Below are positions 36,462-44,810 of a stretch of 64,000 nucleotides of DNA, one piece after another. Every line of letters begins with the position of its first letter. The first letter of the stretch is position 1. A program made the translations under genes and the position numbers. The stretch lies in assembly GCA_963836015.1 (NCBI GenBank), contig CAWIIF010000004.1, forward strand, positions 1,426,001 through 1,490,000, written 5' to 3'. This stretch comes from CAWCDJ01 sp963836015. GTDB lineage: Bacteria > Acidobacteriota > Terriglobia > Bryobacterales > Bryobacteraceae. The notes under the pieces were generated by a model. It had not been told where the DNA came from. It did not search any database and saw nothing but the letters and a program-made list of their open reading frames with translations.

Positions 36462-38057
36462 TCACTTCCTCACCCCGTTGGCCACTGCCGCCGTTACCGG
36501 CAGCGCCACTTCGAATTCCGTGCCTTCACCCGGCGTGGAGCGGACCGAGATCTCTCCCGCGTGCTGCTCCACGATGCTGTGAGCCACAGCCAGGCCGAGA
36601 CCGGTCCGGTTCTGGTCTTCCTTGGTCGTGAAGAACGGATCGAAGATATGCGGCAAGACATCCGGCGGGATGCCGCTTCCCGAATCTTTGACCAGCATGG
36701 CGCACTGGTCGGTCTCCGGATGCAGAAGCGTCGTCACTTCCAGCCTGCCCCCCTTTGGCATGGCTTCCGAAGCGTTCACCATCAGCACGAGCGCGACCTG
36801 CTGAACCTGGTTGGCGTCGCAATCCACCGGCGGCAGGTCCGCCGCCAGCGACTCCTTCAGCTCCACGTTCTGCATCTCCAGCTTGTGCTTCACCAATAGC
36901 ACCGCGCGGTGCACGATGGTATTCAGATCGTTGGGCTCGCGGATGCTGGGCGCCTGGCGCGAGAAGGTCAGCAGGTTCTTTACCAGGTCTCCGCAGCGCT
37001 TGCTTTCGCGCTCGATCGTCTGCAACTGCTCCACGATCTCGTCCTTGGCCGGGATGTCGTGCTTCTGCACTTCTCGCACTACCAGGCGGGCATAGGTCAG
37101 GATTCCGAACAGCGGGTTGTTGATCTCGTGCGCCACCGTGGCGGCCAGCTTCCCGATCGAAGCCATCTTCTCGGAGCTGAGCAGCGTTTTGTGCACGCGT
37201 TCCAGTTCAGCCGTCTTGCGCCGCACCTGCTCTTCGATGCGTGTCTGCTCGCTGGCCACCTCGGCCGTCATCTTGTTGAAGGAGGCGGCCAAATCTCCCA
37301 GCTCGTCTTCCGTGCGCACCGGCAGCCGGTAGTTCAGGTCCCCTTCCCTCACCCGGTGCGTGCCGTCGATCAGCTCCTTCACCGGCCGGTACACCACGAT
37401 CCACATGAAGATCACCGCGGCCGTGCAGCCCAGTGCGATGGCTGCGACCAGGAACCAGGTCAGGGTCGCCTGGTGCTTCTGGATCTGCTCGTCTACTCCC
37501 GCCAGCGAGAGATCGGCGTCGATCACTCCCAGGATCTGTTTCGAGGCGGGGTGCACGTGGCAGCCGGAGTTCGAGCAGTCCGGCGAATTATCGATCGGCC
37601 GGATCACCGCCACCAGACGGTGCCCTTGCTTGTCGGTGAAGATGCGGGCGCGGTCCGGGCGCTCGAGCTTCGCGAGCGGCGCCGACTGCGCGTGGCAGCC
37701 GTAGCAAGCCTCGGCCTTGGTGTCCACCACCGAGCCCACCTCGCGCGCGTCCGTGGAGAGCGTGATCCGCCCTTCCTTGTTGAAGATTCGGATACGCTGG
37801 ATCCCCGGCTCGCTGCCCAGTTGCTGCATGACGCTCAACAGCGCGTCCCGATCATTGTGCAGCATCTGGTAGCGGGTGGCGTGGAAGATCACGTTGGCGA
37901 CGCGGTAGGCTGCCTGCTTCACCTGTTCTTCGGAATTCTGGCGCTCCATCCGCAGGTTGATGGCGCCGAATAAAGTGAAGAAGGCCGCCGTGCTCGCGAT
38001 CACGCAAACTGCGAGCTTGGCGGCCAGTCCGAGACGGATTTTCGAGCCGCGTTTCAT
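36462..38057 (-). CDS. sensor histidine kinase with periplasmic c-type haem motifs
   Basis: A 531-residue kinase. TM1 is at about 12-31 and TM2 at about 200-222. The periplasmic domain between them holds C118-Y-G-C-H122 (a CxxCH haem site) and C161-x4-C-H167 (a CX4CH variant). HAMP (223-275), a coiled coil, HisKA with His310 in VAHEINNPLFGIL, and HATPase (GSGIPPDVLPHIFDPFFT; GTGLGLAVAHS-like GLGLAVAHSIVEQH) follow. Covalent haem would let it sense redox state or a gas. Its ATG overlaps the stop of the HybB-like gene, tying sensing to the electron-transfer subunits. Confidence 0.92.
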   Translation of the reverse strand: MKRGSKIRLGLAAKLAVCVIASTAAFFTLFGAINLRMERQNSEEQVKQAAYRVANVIFHATRYQMLHNDRDALLSVMQQLGSEPGIQRIRIFNKEGRITLSTDAREVGSVVDTKAEACYGCHAQSAPLAKLERPDRARIFTDKQGHRLVAVIRPIDNSPDCSNSGCHVHPASKQILGVIDADLSLAGVDEQIQKHQATLTWFLVAAIALGCTAAVIFMWIVVYRPVKELIDGTHRVREGDLNYRLPVRTEDELGDLAASFNKMTAEVASEQTRIEEQVRRKTAELERVHKTLLSSEKMASIGKLAATVAHEINNPLFGILTYARLVVREVQKHDIPAKDEIVEQLQTIERESKRCGDLVKNLLTFSRQAPSIREPNDLNTIVHRAVLLVKHKLEMQNVELKESLAADLPPVDCDANQVQQVALVLMVNASEAMPKGGRLEVTTLLHPETDQCAMLVKDSGSGIPPDVLPHIFDPFFTTKEDQNRTGLGLAVAHSIVEQHAGEISVRSTPGEGTEFEVALPVTAAVANGVRK

Positions 38058-39223
38058 CCCACCTGGACTGAATCCGCCTCCTGTTCTTCCACCGACGAGG
38101 ACGCATGCTCAACCCGGTGCTCCTCGAAGATGGGGAAGTATCCGGCGATCAGCCGGTAGAACGCGAAACCTGCGGCGCAGATGGACAGCGTCACCGCGAC
38201 CTCGCTCCAGCGCGGAATGTAGTGGACTCCCGAGCCGGCTTCCAGGCCCGTCGTGCCCACGTTCAGCCGGTTCGCGATGAATCCGAACACCACCATCACC
38301 GCGCAGGCGTACAGCGCGCCGGGCCTCATCCGGACCCTCGGCAGGTACAGCAGCACCGCCGGAGCCAGCATCAGGACGATCTCGAGGCCGAACAGCCACG
38401 TCTCGATGCGGTTGCGCCCCAGCAGTCCCAGCGCGCCACGATGCGCCAGGTCGAGAAACCGGATCCACAGGTAGACGCTCAGGACCACCGCCAGGACCCG
38501 CGCCATACTGGCCAGCAGCGGCAGTTCGAGAGCCCGCCCGAACGCCCGGCTGCTGTGCCAGGATTCGAAAATCGTCATCGCCAGGCCCACGGCGATCGCC
38601 GAGATGAAAAACAGAAGCGGCAGCAGCGGCGTGTACCACAGCGGATAGAGTTTCTCCGGCACAATCAGGAACAAGGTTCCGAGCGAGCTCTGGTGAAGCG
38701 TCGAGAGCAGGACTCCCAGAATCATCAAGGGAACCGAGATCCGGTGGATCCACTCGGTGGGTCTGTGCCAGCCGAACTTCTCGAAAACTACCGGGAGGAA
38801 CTCGAGGAACAGGACGGTGGTGTAGAGAGTCACGCACCAGGCCACTTCGAACATCACCGAGTGCGGGTTCCACATCACCAGCGGGTGCCACAGGCGGTCG
38901 GGCCGGCCGAGGTCGTACAGCAAGCCGACCACTACCAGTGAATACCCCAGGAACGCGGTCAGAATCGCCGGGCGCAGCACTGGTTTATAGCGCTCGATGC
39001 GGAAGATGTGGACGATCGCGACCAGGGTGAAACCGCCGGCCGCCAGCCCTACCCCGCACATCACGTCGAAGGCGATCCAGAGGCCCCACGGAAACTTATC
39101 GCTCAGGTTCGTCGATCCGCCCAAGCCGTAAAAGATACGAAGGTATGTAGCGTACAACCCGCTCAGCATCACCGCCGCAAAGATGGCCCGCCATACGGTG
39201 ATCTTTGGGAATCTGCGCGTCAT
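38054..39223 (-). CDS. HybB/NrfD-type quinone-interacting membrane subunit
   Basis: A 389-residue protein with about ten TM helices. It reads like HybB/NrfD: FPWGLWIAFDVMCGVGLAAG, GLLYDLGRPDRLWHPLVMW, LHQSSLGTLFLI and a late TTGLEAGSGVHYIPRWSE. Such subunits carry electrons between the quinone pool and a ferredoxin-like partner. The partner is encoded just upstream (ATGA overlap at 39220-39223). No catalytic hydrogenase or molybdopterin subunit is in the window. Start chosen at 39223 by the overlap and the leader-like first helix. Confidence 0.9.
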   Translation of the reverse strand: MTRRFPKITVWRAIFAAVMLSGLYATYLRIFYGLGGSTNLSDKFPWGLWIAFDVMCGVGLAAGGFTLVAIVHIFRIERYKPVLRPAILTAFLGYSLVVVGLLYDLGRPDRLWHPLVMWNPHSVMFEVAWCVTLYTTVLFLEFLPVVFEKFGWHRPTEWIHRISVPLMILGVLLSTLHQSSLGTLFLIVPEKLYPLWYTPLLPLLFFISAIAVGLAMTIFESWHSSRAFGRALELPLLASMARVLAVVLSVYLWIRFLDLAHRGALGLLGRNRIETWLFGLEIVLMLAPAVLLYLPRVRMRPGALYACAVMVVFGFIANRLNVGTTGLEAGSGVHYIPRWSEVAVTLSICAAGFAFYRLIAGYFPIFEEHRVEHASSSVEEQEADSVQVG

Positions 39224-39966
39224 TTCCGTTTCGCCTCCGCTCTTGCAACCTCCTCGCGCCGGTTCGTGATCCACCAGATGCCGCCCAGCAGGATCGCGCC
39301 CGTCGAGACCACGTCGGGAAGCAATTCCAGCACGCGCCAGGTGGTATCGGGCAGGGGTTCCTGCGGGACGCCGGTGCGCAGGCCGATCTGCTCGAACGGA
39401 ACGGCCGAGAGGTAGAACACCGAGGTGCCCCCGACTTCCGTGATGCCGTAAACCTTCCCGTAGTACTGGTCGGGTTTCTCCGCGATTCGCTGGTGGGCTT
39501 CCGCGATCAGCGCGTCCCGGTCTCCGAGTTTTGTCGCCCCTACCGGGCAAGCCTCGGCGCAGGCCGTGAGTTTACCGGCGCTCTGGCGTTCGAAACACAT
39601 GTCGCACTTCCGCATCCTCGGAAGGCGGCTCGACCATTCGTACGACGGCACCTGGAACGGGCACGCCTGCATGCAGTAGCGGCAGCCCATGCACTTCTCC
39701 GCATCGTAGGTCACCGGCCCGAGCGCTGTCTTTTGAAGCGCGCCCACCGGACAAACCGAAGCGCAGGCCGGCTGAACGCAGTTCATACACAGCCGGCGCG
39801 AGAACTTGTCGCCGTGCGTTTCGATCGCGGTCAACTTGTGAGCGGAGATCTTCTCCTCGGCGGCAATCCTATCGTTGTACGGAAGACCCCAGCGTTCGGC
39901 ACAAGCGGCTTCACAAGCCTTGCATCCGATGCAGAGGGTGCTGTCGTACAAGATCGCTTTCGACAT
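39220..39966 (-). CDS. HybA-like 4Fe-4S ferredoxin with C-terminal membrane anchor
   Basis: A 248-residue iron-sulfur protein. Cys clusters CIGCKACEAAC, CMNCVQPACASVC, CMGCRYCMQAC and CDMCF...CAEAC give 16 ligands for four [4Fe-4S] clusters. This is the DmsB/HybA family. A TM helix near the C-terminus (VVSTGAILLGGIWWI) anchors it. There is no Tat leader, so the clusters face the cytoplasm unless carried by a partner. It transfers electrons to or from the HybB-like subunit encoded next. Confidence 0.92.
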   Translation of the reverse strand: MSKAILYDSTLCIGCKACEAACAERWGLPYNDRIAAEEKISAHKLTAIETHGDKFSRRLCMNCVQPACASVCPVGALQKTALGPVTYDAEKCMGCRYCMQACPFQVPSYEWSSRLPRMRKCDMCFERQSAGKLTACAEACPVGATKLGDRDALIAEAHQRIAEKPDQYYGKVYGITEVGGTSVFYLSAVPFEQIGLRTGVPQEPLPDTTWRVLELLPDVVSTGAILLGGIWWITNRREEVARAEAKRK

Positions 39967-40048
39967 ATAAGGACCCTCATATCCTTTTTAACAGAAATTC
40001 AGCTCTAGGTGTAGCAAAACTTTACAGGTCTGACGCAACCGGGTCGGG

Positions 40049-40720
40049 TCAAGCGGTGAGGAAGAACTCACCCGTGATCTGCTTCCAGTCCGCATCCGGC
40101 AGAGCCGAAAGGAGATCTTCCGCCGGGCGCCCGCCGTCCGCGGCTACCGCACCGGCCAGGGCCGGCTGCCGGGCGTACAAACGCTCGACGGCGTCGCTCA
40201 TCCATTCGCGCACGAGGCCCTTGGGAACCAGGTTGCGTCCGGTGTTTTCCTCGTCCGGAACGTGAACCGACACCAGCCAGCCTTTCCCGTAGGGGTCATC
40301 CCGCAGGATCGACGGGTTGGTCAACAGCTCCGAATTGACTTCCATCACTTCACCTTCGGTAGGGGAGACCATCTCCGTCTTCCGGCCGTCGCGGTAGAAC
40401 GAGAGGACATTCTGTCCCTGGCGAATCCACGTGCCCGGCTTGGGCAATTCGACGCGCTCCACTTTACCTAAGAGAGCGGCCGCGAATTCATCCGCGCCGA
40501 CTCGCACTACATTCTTGCGCTCCCGTAGAAGCCAGCTATGTCCGGCATGATAGGAAACCCTTTCCGGAACCAGAAATCCGTCTACGTAATCTCCGCCCGA
40601 CAGGGCCGGGGCTGTCTTGGGTTCCGCCGCCATCACGGTGTGGAACACCTTACGTCGATTCAGGAAATAATCCAGAACGATGAAAACCAGGAATGTCGCG
40701 AGAACTAGTAGGACTGTCAT
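40049..40720 (-). CDS. membrane-anchored GcvH-like (lipoyl-domain fold) protein
   Basis: A 223-residue protein. An N-terminal TM (MTVLLVLATFLVFIVLDYFL) is followed by a GcvH-like domain: HAGHSWLLRERKNVVRVGAD, LGKVERVELPKPGTWIRQGQ and EMVSPTEGEVMEVN. In true GcvH the lipoylated Lys lies 8 residues before the SP proline; here that place is Gly, with a Lys at -6, so normal lipoylation looks doubtful. GcvH-like paralogues occur beside redox operons. It is 82 bp upstream of the HybA-like gene on the same strand and probably heads that operon. Confidence 0.8.
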   Translation of the reverse strand: MTVLLVLATFLVFIVLDYFLNRRKVFHTVMAAEPKTAPALSGGDYVDGFLVPERVSYHAGHSWLLRERKNVVRVGADEFAAALLGKVERVELPKPGTWIRQGQNVLSFYRDGRKTEMVSPTEGEVMEVNSELLTNPSILRDDPYGKGWLVSVHVPDEENTGRNLVPKGLVREWMSDAVERLYARQPALAGAVAADGGRPAEDLLSALPDADWKQITGEFFLTA

Positions 40721-40750
40721 TGGGTGCCTTCCTTTCCTCGCCTCTCTAAT

Positions 40751-40766
40751 GGCACGTGCATAGCCA
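40751..40766 (-). promoter_or_regulatory. weak sigma-54-like promoter
   Basis: On the minus strand TGGCTATGCACGTGCC has the invariant GG and GC dinucleotides of a sigma-54 promoter at the correct 10-nt separation, with TGGC at -24 and TGC at -12. Other positions deviate. It lies about 31 bp before the ATG of the GcvH-like gene, leaving room for a 20-nt leader with a GGAAGG ribosome site. It fits the NtrC-type activator encoded in the same operon. Confidence 0.4.
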
Positions 40767-40955
40767 TAAAACGCTGCTTTTTACCCTTTTATCCGTTGTG
40801 ATTTCATGCAATTAGCGGCTGTGGTGTTTTCGGACAGCAGGGCCTTGTGGTAATTCTCTACGGCACCTTGTCGAGAAATCGGGCAAAGCAATTATGAAAT
40901 CAGCGACATAAGCCCGATGTGGATAAATCCGACGGGCCTGTCTGGATTATCCGCA

Positions 40956-42837
40956 CTATCGGTGCAGCCGCTTCTCTGCCAGATCGAGATTCCTTCGCGC
41001 CGCCTGATGCCCGGGATCCGCCTTCAGGGCCGCCTGAAACTGTTCGATCGCGCCCGCGAGGTTGCCGGATCGAACCAAAATGATCCCGTAGTTGTTGCGA
41101 TAGTCGGCATTTCCGGGTTCGAGCCCGACCAATTCCCGGTAGGAATCAGCCGCCGCCGCGAAACGGCCGCCGGACGCGGCCGAGTCGCCCAGTACCGTCA
41201 GCGCCGCGGCAAGGTGTTCCCTCGCTCGCGCATCGCCCGGATTGGCGGCCAGCACCAAGCGGAAATCCACCGCGGCCTCTTCCATTTTTCCCTGCGCGCC
41301 CAGCGCGTTCGCGAGGTTGTACCGGGCGTCGGTATAATCCGGCTGCGCGCGCAGGGCAAGCCGGAACTGCTCGATGGCCTCGTCGAACCGGCCGTCCGAT
41401 TCGAGGGCCACACCCAGGGAATTCAGGGCCGAGGGCTGCTCCGGCAGGCTGCGCAGCGCGCGCCGCAGGTAATCCATCGCGGCAGGGATCTCCTTACGGG
41501 CCAGCAGGAGAGCTCCCAGATTGAAGTTCGCCGAAAAGTCCGCGGGATCGTTCTTCAGACGGTGACGCATGATCGCCTCCTGGAGCGCCATCCGCTGGTC
41601 GCCTCCGCCGCGCGGCAATACCTGGAACCAGAGGTGGGCCATTTCGTCGGTGGACTGGTTCCCTCCCAACACGAGCTTCGGGGGCGAGTTGGGATTGCGT
41701 GGATTTCCCGCGGAGTTGTCGTAATGGAAAGCCATCGAGAGAACCGTGCCTTTCGGCAGGAACACCGGCTTGCGATACGGGTACACGGCCTGCCAGGCTG
41801 GGTCCCAGTCCGGGATCCGGATCAACAGGCGGCGAGTTCCTCCCGGCAGGGTCGCGTGGCCTTCCAACACCTTGCCCAGGTAATGGGCATGCGGGTAGAC
41901 CGCCAGCACATCGACGTCGAGCGGCAGCCGGAAATCGTCGCGGACCACGAAGTCGCTAGCGCCCGGCGGAATGCGGAGCGCCCCGTCGTGCTCCAACTGG
42001 ATCAGCATCGGGTACTTCGTCTGCGGGATGGCCGTGAAGTACAGGCCGATCGAAGGCTGCACCAGTTCCGGCTTGCCGGATGGGTGCATATGGACATTCA
42101 ATACCAGGTCATTACCTGGATCGAGCCGCCATGCCATGCCGTCCGGCTCGACCGCCGGGATTCCGCCCGGCTTCCAAAAGAGGAAGTGACCGTCGGGATC
42201 GAAGGTGTTGCTTCCGATAGTCAGGTCCATGCCGCCGAAGCCGTCGCCCGGAGCTCTTTCCAGCCGGCGCGCCGTGCGGTCGCGGTCGATCAGGAGATTG
42301 GCGTGATGCACGACCCGCGCATTGCCGGGGCGAATCTCGATGGCCCTCACATAGCGGGCGGCGCCTACCGGCGGGGCGAACACGAAGTTCCAATACACGT
42401 CCGTGCCTTCCGCCGGAACGTGGAACGGCCTGGGCGCCTCGACAACCAGGTCCGGCGGGCCGAGTTGCCAGCCGGGTGTGAATTTGGGCGCGGGCGGTAA
42501 ATCCCCTCCCTCACCCTTCGGAGCGCCCGCGTCCGCCCACTTCCGGATCAGGTCGATTTGCGACTCGGCCAGCCGGCGCTCGCCGACGAACTCCGAAGCG
42601 ATCCCGGCTCCGGGAGCCACGGCGGCATGTACCGCCGCGCGGTCACGGCCGCGATCTGCCCGCCCGCTTGCGGGCATCCTGATAGGTCAGCAGCGAAAAC
42701 GGCCCGGACTGTCCCGGCCGGTGGCACGGCGCACAGTACTCGAGCAGGATGGGGGCAATCTGCTTCTGGTAGGTGACCGGCGGTGCCGCGGCGGCCGCCA
42801 GGCCGGCAGCCGCGAGCAGCAGTATCGTACGCGCCAC
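40956..42837 (-). pseudogene. cytochrome c / copper-monooxygenase-like / TPR protein, two frameshifts
   Basis: The N-terminus (start 42837) is a leader and a haem site (CAPCH, followed by SGPFSLLTYQDARKRA). The expected continuation, IAAVTARRYMPPWLPEPG, is present but in another frame (about 42615-42668). FVGERRLAESQIDLIRKW resumes in a third frame. The rest (to 40956) has the histidine pattern of copper type II monooxygenase-like proteins (VVHHANLLID, NVHMHPSGK, YPHAHYLGK) and about five TPRs. Two indels within about 65 bp split the gene. It is either a recent pseudogene or sequence error at a GGGCGGGC run near 42665 and near 42606. Confidence 0.7.
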
Positions 42838-42912
42838 CGATCCATCATACTCGCCGTTGATCCGGGCTGGATGCGCCCCCGGAATCTTCCCGGCTTTTCT
42901 ATTGCTATTAAA

Positions 42913-42941
42913 GTGATATCATAATGATGTCACTAAGGAGG
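42913..42941 (+). promoter_or_regulatory. 21-bp palindromic operator and strong ribosome binding site
   Basis: Positions 42913-42933 form an almost perfect palindrome (GTGA-ATCAT centred on A/T against ATGAT-TCAC, one mismatched pair). A CATAAT inside it could be the -10 box. AAGGAGG (42935-42941) follows 8 nt before the SPFH ATG. The ribbon-helix-helix protein encoded second in this operon is a natural candidate to bind it. Confidence 0.55.
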
Positions 42942-42949
42942 ACAACCCC

Positions 42950-43819
42950 ATGATCCGGGAAAAAGAGATCAAGGGCCTTCCGGGCTGGCTGATGCTGTTT
43001 CTTCTGCTCGCCCTCATCATTCTCTCGATTGCCATGCTGGTCCATGCCATAGGGGCCGAAGAACCGATTCCGATCCTCGCGTGGATCATTGCCCTGGTGG
43101 TCGCAAGCGTCTGCGTGTTCGGCCTGACGGTGGTCAACCCCAACCAGGCTGTAGTGGTCCAGTTGTTCGGCACCTATCAGGGCTCGCTGAAACAGCAGGG
43201 CCTCTGCTGGGTCAACCCGTTCACGATGCGTCGCAAAGTCTCACTGCGGGTCCGCAACTTCGAGAGCAGCAAGCTCAAGGTGAACGACCAGGACGGCAAC
43301 CCGATCGAAATCGCCGCGGTGGTGGTCTGGAAGGTCGTGGATACGGCCGAAGCCGTGTTCCAGGTGGACGACTACGAGAACTACGTCCACGTGCAGAGCG
43401 AGGCGGCCGTACGGAACCTGGCTACCAGCTATCCCTACGACTCCCACGGGGATGAGCAGATGTCCCTGCGGATGTCCGTACTCGACATCGCCCACAAAAT
43501 GCGGGACGAAATCCAGGAGCGGCTCGCCAAAGCCGGCGTCGAAGTCATTGAGGCCCGCATCAGCCACCTGGCCTATGCCCCGGAGATCGCCAGCGCCATG
43601 CTGCGCCGCCAGCAGGCCGCCGCCATTATCGCCGCGCGGCAAAAGATCGTGGAGGGCGCAGTCGGCATGGTCGAGATGGCGCTCGAGCAGCTCAGCGCCA
43701 AACACGTAGTGGAACTGGACGAAGAGCGCAAAGCCAGCATGGTAAGCAACCTCCTGGTGGTCCTTTGCAGCGATCGCGACGCCCAGCCGATCGTCAACGC
43801 CGGCACGCTCTATCAATAG
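42950..43819 (+). CDS. SPFH/prohibitin-family membrane protein
   Basis: A 289-residue protein. Two N-terminal TM helices (WLMLFLLLALIILSIAMLV; IIALVVASVCVFGLTVV) are followed by an SPFH domain: VNPNQAVVVQLFGTYQGSL, IAAVVVWKVVDTAEAVFQV and LAKAGVEVIEARISHLAYAP. Then comes a helical oligomerisation tail. SPFH proteins form rings in membrane microdomains and often regulate proteases. It heads an operon with a ribbon-helix-helix protein (8-nt gap) and two membrane proteins. Confidence 0.92.
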   Translation: MIREKEIKGLPGWLMLFLLLALIILSIAMLVHAIGAEEPIPILAWIIALVVASVCVFGLTVVNPNQAVVVQLFGTYQGSLKQQGLCWVNPFTMRRKVSLRVRNFESSKLKVNDQDGNPIEIAAVVVWKVVDTAEAVFQVDDYENYVHVQSEAAVRNLATSYPYDSHGDEQMSLRMSVLDIAHKMRDEIQERLAKAGVEVIEARISHLAYAPEIASAMLRRQQAAAIIAARQKIVEGAVGMVEMALEQLSAKHVVELDEERKASMVSNLLVVLCSDRDAQPIVNAGTLYQ

Positions 43820-43827
43820 GGGTCCCG

Positions 43828-44013
43828 ATGGCGCAACGGAAGCCATTTCTGCTACGGCTGGACCCGGCGACTCATACGGCGCTCGAGCGCTGGGCCGCCG
43901 AAGACCTGCGCAGCCTGAATGCCCAGATCGAGTTTCTGCTACGCCGCGCGTTGAAGGAGGCCGGACGGCTGCGGGCCGGAGAAGCCGAGCCCGCTCCGGC
44001 CCCGGAGGAGTAA
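43828..44013 (+). CDS. ribbon-helix-helix (Arc-like) DNA-binding protein
   Basis: A 61-residue protein. The strand KPFLLRLDPATHTALERWAA and helix LNAQIEFLLRRALKEAG match the Arc/MetJ ribbon-helix-helix fold (residues about 4-45), with an acidic Pro-rich tail. It lies between the SPFH and DUF3592 genes (8-nt and 4-nt gaps). It could autoregulate the operon through the palindrome at 42913-42933. No toxin-like partner is adjacent, so an antitoxin role is not supported. Confidence 0.8.
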   Translation: MAQRKPFLLRLDPATHTALERWAAEDLRSLNAQIEFLLRRALKEAGRLRAGEAEPAPAPEE

Positions 44014-44017
44014 GTCG

Positions 44018-44803
44018 ATGAACAGGCCCAACGAGCTGTCCGAACGTCTGCGCGATTGGAAGCCTCCGGTCGAGCTGACACGCTCGGCCCCGCGCGAGGT
44101 GCGGCCGACCGCCGCCGGTATCGCGCTGACCATCCTGTCCTATGCCTTTCTGGTGGCCGCCGTGGCTGCGGGAGCCCTGCTTTGGCGAGTGGCGCAGATC
44201 GAAGCCGGCCGGGCGAGGGCGCTGCGAGACCAGGGTGTCACAACCGCGGCGACCGTCACCCGTTTATGGCACACCGGCGGCGACGATGAGAGCTACCGCG
44301 TGGCCTATGAATTCGAGCACGGCGGGAACCCCTACCGCGGAGAGTCGCGTGCCCCGCGCCGCATCTGGAGGGGGCTGAGCGAAGGCGAACCGCTGCAGGT
44401 CCGCTTCCTGCCGGCCGACCCTCGCATCAGCCAGCCGGTGGACTGGCAGAATGGCCCGCTGCCGCTCTGGCTGCCTCCCTTCCTGGCGATCTTTTTGGCC
44501 GGAACGGGCGCTTTTCTGAAGTTCATGGTGCAGCGGGAAGCGCGGCTCCTGAGCGAGGGCCGGCCCGCCCCGGCGGTGGTCACGCGCCTCTCCCGGGCGG
44601 AACACGGGGCACGCAGGCCGCACTACGAGTTTCCCCTGCTCAATGGATCCACCGCGCGGGGCAGGGGCGGCGCCTCACGCCAAGCGGCCCCCATCGGCTC
44701 CACCATCTGCATCCTTTATGACCGCGATCGTCCGAGCCGCAGCGCACCCTATCCCATGAAACTGTTCCAGCTGCCTGACATCCCGCGCCCGCGCCGTCTA
44801 TAG
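44018..44803 (+). CDS. DUF3592-like membrane protein
   Basis: A 261-residue protein with two TM helices (IALTILSYAFLVAAVAAGAL; LWLPPFLAIFLAGTGAFL). Each is followed by a small beta domain of the DUF3592 kind: VTTAATVTRLWHTG...YRVAYEF, and APAVVTRLSRAEHGARRPHYEFP. The duplicated 'VTRL' unit suggests an internal repeat. It is the third gene of the SPFH operon; function unknown. Confidence 0.7.
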   Translation: MNRPNELSERLRDWKPPVELTRSAPREVRPTAAGIALTILSYAFLVAAVAAGALLWRVAQIEAGRARALRDQGVTTAATVTRLWHTGGDDESYRVAYEFEHGGNPYRGESRAPRRIWRGLSEGEPLQVRFLPADPRISQPVDWQNGPLPLWLPPFLAIFLAGTGAFLKFMVQREARLLSEGRPAPAVVTRLSRAEHGARRPHYEFPLLNGSTARGRGGASRQAAPIGSTICILYDRDRPSRSAPYPMKLFQLPDIPRPRRL

Positions 44804-44810
44804 TAGGCAG

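Noticed and set aside
40800..40901. GATTTCAT / ATGAAATC pair, 86 nt apart
   Set aside because: Only 8 bp long and far apart; chance is a sufficient explanation.
40917..42500. A 527-codon plus-strand frame opposite the cytochrome/TPR gene
   Set aside because: No domain or leader, whereas the minus strand has haem, copper-type His and TPR motifs.
43828..44013. Ribbon-helix-helix gene as an antitoxin
   Set aside because: No PIN, RelE or MazF-like gene is adjacent; the neighbours are SPFH and DUF3592 membrane proteins.
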